This document shows, piece by piece, positions 33,301 through 34,378 of a DNA stretch of 34,378 nt (positions within the stretch are counted from its first letter, which is position 1; each line of letters begins with the position of its first letter). The position numbers and the translations under genes are program-made. A model generated the notes under the pieces. It was not told the origin of the DNA and did not search any database. It saw only the letters and a program-made list of their open reading frames with translations. Source of the stretch: Planctomycetota bacterium (lineage in GTDB: Bacteria > Planctomycetota > Phycisphaerae > Phycisphaerales > SM1A02); NCBI GenBank assembly GCA_003671055.1, contig QWPV01000025.1, positions 1 to 34,378 of the forward strand, given 5' to 3'.

Positions 33301-34378
33301 CACATCTTTCGAGGCTTGCCCAGTCAGCCATTCGCGTGGAAGACTTCGATCCATCAAAAATTCCTGCGCACCTGATGATGCGCTTCGAGATTCGTGCGGC
33401 GGATGCATCGATCCTCGCGAGCGGGCGAGATCTCGCGGAGTTGCGACAGCGGGTGAGCCGACTTCCGCGGGCTCGCGAAGTAGAAGTCGTCGATCCAAAG
33501 CGCGCGCTCGAACAAGATGTCTGCGATGGACTCACTGCAATGCCTCTTCCACGCGATGTGAAGTATCGCGCGAGTGGCATGGAGGTGCGCGGATACTTCG
33601 CGCTCTCCGACGAAGTGCGAGCAAATGCGCGAGTTCTCGCACTGCGTGTTTATCCCACAGCCGAACATGCGGACGAGTCTCACGCCCGCGCGCTTGCGCG
33701 ACTTCTCGTGCATGAATGCCGAGAAGCACTCCTGCATCACGTGCAGTACGCGCCAGACGCCGAGCGATCCGAACGACATTGGGTGAGTCTCAAAACCCGT
33801 GAGCCCTACGCGGAAGCTGCGTCCATGCGCGTCGCGATGCAGTGGATCGCAGCATCGTGCACGAGTGCCACGCTTCCGCGCGACGCGCAGAGTTTCGAGA
33901 CGCTCGCACTGACATTCTCGAAGAAACTCCATGATGCAACGATTGCATGCGCGTCGCAGATTGCTGCATTCATCCGTGACTGCGCTGCGACGAGTGCGTG
34001 GATTGGCGACGATCATCCGACTGCGATGCTGCACTCAAAGCTCGCAATCCGCGCTCGATTTGACGGACTTCACATCGGTCAAGCCCTCGCAGTCGCGCCG
34101 CCCACACTGTTTGCGCAGATCGCATTCGATGTCGCGGTACTCGCGCAGCGTGTCGAACGATTGCGCGATGGGAACGCAACACAGGATTTCCTCCGCGAGC
34201 AAGAAGTTTCGCCATTCCGAAAGCAACTCGACGCATGGCGATCACGCGCGCTCCCAGAAACTGCGTGGCGAGAAGCCGCAGAACTCCTCCGTCTTTACGA
34301 AGCGCAAGTTTTCGCTCCGCGCATAGTTCCGGGCAAGGGCACCAGCCTCAAACGCCTGCACGAATCATTCGCGCGCGT
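30384..34378 (+). CDS. hrpA: ATP-dependent RNA helicase HrpA (3' end cut by the window)
   Basis: HrpA is a large DEAH-box RNA helicase linked in E. coli to mRNA processing and to release of stalled or collided ribosomes. The open frame starts at ATG 30384 (MHGSLDQLRALVERS) and runs off the window after 1331 codons without a stop. The E. coli protein has 1300 residues, so little is missing. Visible features are Walker A GETGSGKST (108-116), DEAH (209-212), VTDGILLAEM-like motif III context, SATID, motif VI QRAGRAGR (421-428), the winged-helix and HA2 region, an OB-fold region around EIVETSRVYGRIVAKI, and the HrpA-specific C-terminal DUF3418 (for example FDWLVEGMLLEKVDALIHAL). The last visible residues, near GKGTSLKRLHESFA, suit the end of that domain. 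The start has no clear Shine-Dalgarno site. It is divergent from tRNA-Val across 56 bases. Confidence 0.95.
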   Translation, partial: MHGSLDQLRALVERSLLTDRARLGGSLRSLTRRLEIEEGRAEADTAISGILRRDFAHLEHLLVRSSNEVERRRGLRPSPDYAPQLPVTAALDQIRAALAAASVVIVAGETGSGKSTQLPKLLLELGYGDAARIAHTQPRRLAARSVARRVAQELGASLGRERGAIVGCKVRFGDETGRDTLLSVMTDGILLAEMRQDSLLRNYSAVIVDEAHERSLNIDFLLGALSRILVRRPDFKVILTSATIDTQRLQQHFANFGATVIDVPGRLFPIDMRYRSLRENENDEPELDEEDPRVLEAIARAVEEIDASRAEESKTRADILVFLSGERPIRECADYLSRRLRDGSEIHMLFARQPIEEQERIFNPQAARRIILSTNVAETSLTVPRIHAVIDPGFARLSRYSPKSRVQRLPVERVSQSSARQRAGRAGRLEAGIAIRLTSAEEFDARAVFTPPEIQRTNLASVVLQMEALGLGRCEDFPFVDPPSQKLVLEARQTLVELSALSTDPATARTVITPLGRQMAEIPLDPRLARVLLAGAAENVQAEVAILTAALAVQDPRIRSADDREAADLAHLRFRDDSSDFIAFLKLWNIYRAETKELGSSATRRWCERHRLSFIRMREWQDTLGQLREILSERLKISVGEPAKETDAARVHRALLTGFALQIAARSDKGNYHTSSGQAFFIHPSSAVARKTPQWIVAAEIVETSRVYGRIVAKIAPEWIERAVPHLCTRNTFEPHWLRESGQVAAWERVRLGGLVLCAKRRIAWGPIDPAGARDIFIHEALVAGEIRTKGAFLEKNEALRKALVDEEIRERSHGLLVEDEGAYRFYDARVPAHVHSTPAFEQWRRDSERNNPSLLQMREEDLLRESVTRPDPKMFPPLMEVAGFTLPLTYAHQPLEEADGVTAAIPVEALAHLPQQPFDWLVEGMLLEKVDALIHALPKGLRVRLFPLAEVAAGAVEAIEFGKGNLRTVLGAHLSRLAQSAIRVEDFDPSKIPAHLMMRFEIRAADASILASGRDLAELRQRVSRLPRAREVEVVDPKRALEQDVCDGLTAMPLPRDVKYRASGMEVRGYFALSDEVRANARVLALRVYPTAEHADESHARALARLLVHECREALLHHVQYAPDAERSERHWVSLKTREPYAEAASMRVAMQWIAASCTSATLPRDAQSFETLALTFSKKLHDATIACASQIAAFIRDCAATSAWIGDDHPTAMLHSKLAIRARFDGLHIGQALAVAPPTLFAQIAFDVAVLAQRVERLRDGNATQDFLREQEVSPFRKQLDAWRSRALPETAWREAAELLRLYEAQVFAPRIVPGKGTSLKRLHESFAR

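Overview
This window most likely comes from a Planctomycetota bacterium, probably of the Phycisphaerae type. That placement is inferred from gene content and not from a marker gene. It rests on a pilus or type II secretion (T2S) cluster with large, divergent pseudopilins and a giant GspK-like protein, a FlgI-like lipoprotein fused to HEAT-type repeats, few strong Shine-Dalgarno sites, and tRNA genes without an encoded CCA end. The GC content looks moderately high, but I did not compute it.

Left part (1-5420): a secreted sugar-type substrate-binding protein is followed by a long two-tier hairpin and a minus-strand CAU tRNA. A leftward block follows, read in the order coaB, gnd, tRNA-Leu(UAA), msrBA, apbE. 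It covers coenzyme A synthesis, the oxidative pentose phosphate step, methionine sulfoxide repair by an exported MsrB-MsrA fusion, and flavinylation of exported proteins. The last two are adjacent envelope lipoproteins.

Central part (5555-23349): one plus-strand cluster of about 18 kb encodes a type IV pilus (T4P)/T2S-like machine. The order is assembly ATPase 1, PilT retraction ATPase, assembly ATPase 2, PilC/GspF platform protein, five prepilin-like proteins, and a 1867-residue GspK-like protein. The last six genes are translationally coupled by 1 to 4 base overlaps. A strong hairpin and a well-placed Shine-Dalgarno site separate the inner-membrane genes from the pseudopilin genes. The GspK-like protein carries several Asp-rich, probably calcium-binding loops. 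A secretin, PilM/N/O and a prepilin peptidase are not in the window. A rho-independent terminator closes the cluster.

Right part (23437-34378): smc and a FlgI-like/HEAT lipoprotein lie on the minus strand. A hicA-hicB toxin-antitoxin pair follows, with a clear promoter, an operator-like palindrome and a probably leaderless hicA. The pair sits against the 3' end of tRNA-Val(UAC), and a short near-copy of that tRNA end lies on its other side. The window ends inside a nearly complete DEAH RNA helicase gene of the HrpA family.

The strongest candidate for an undescribed system is the coupled pseudopilin/GspK-like module with its three ATPases.
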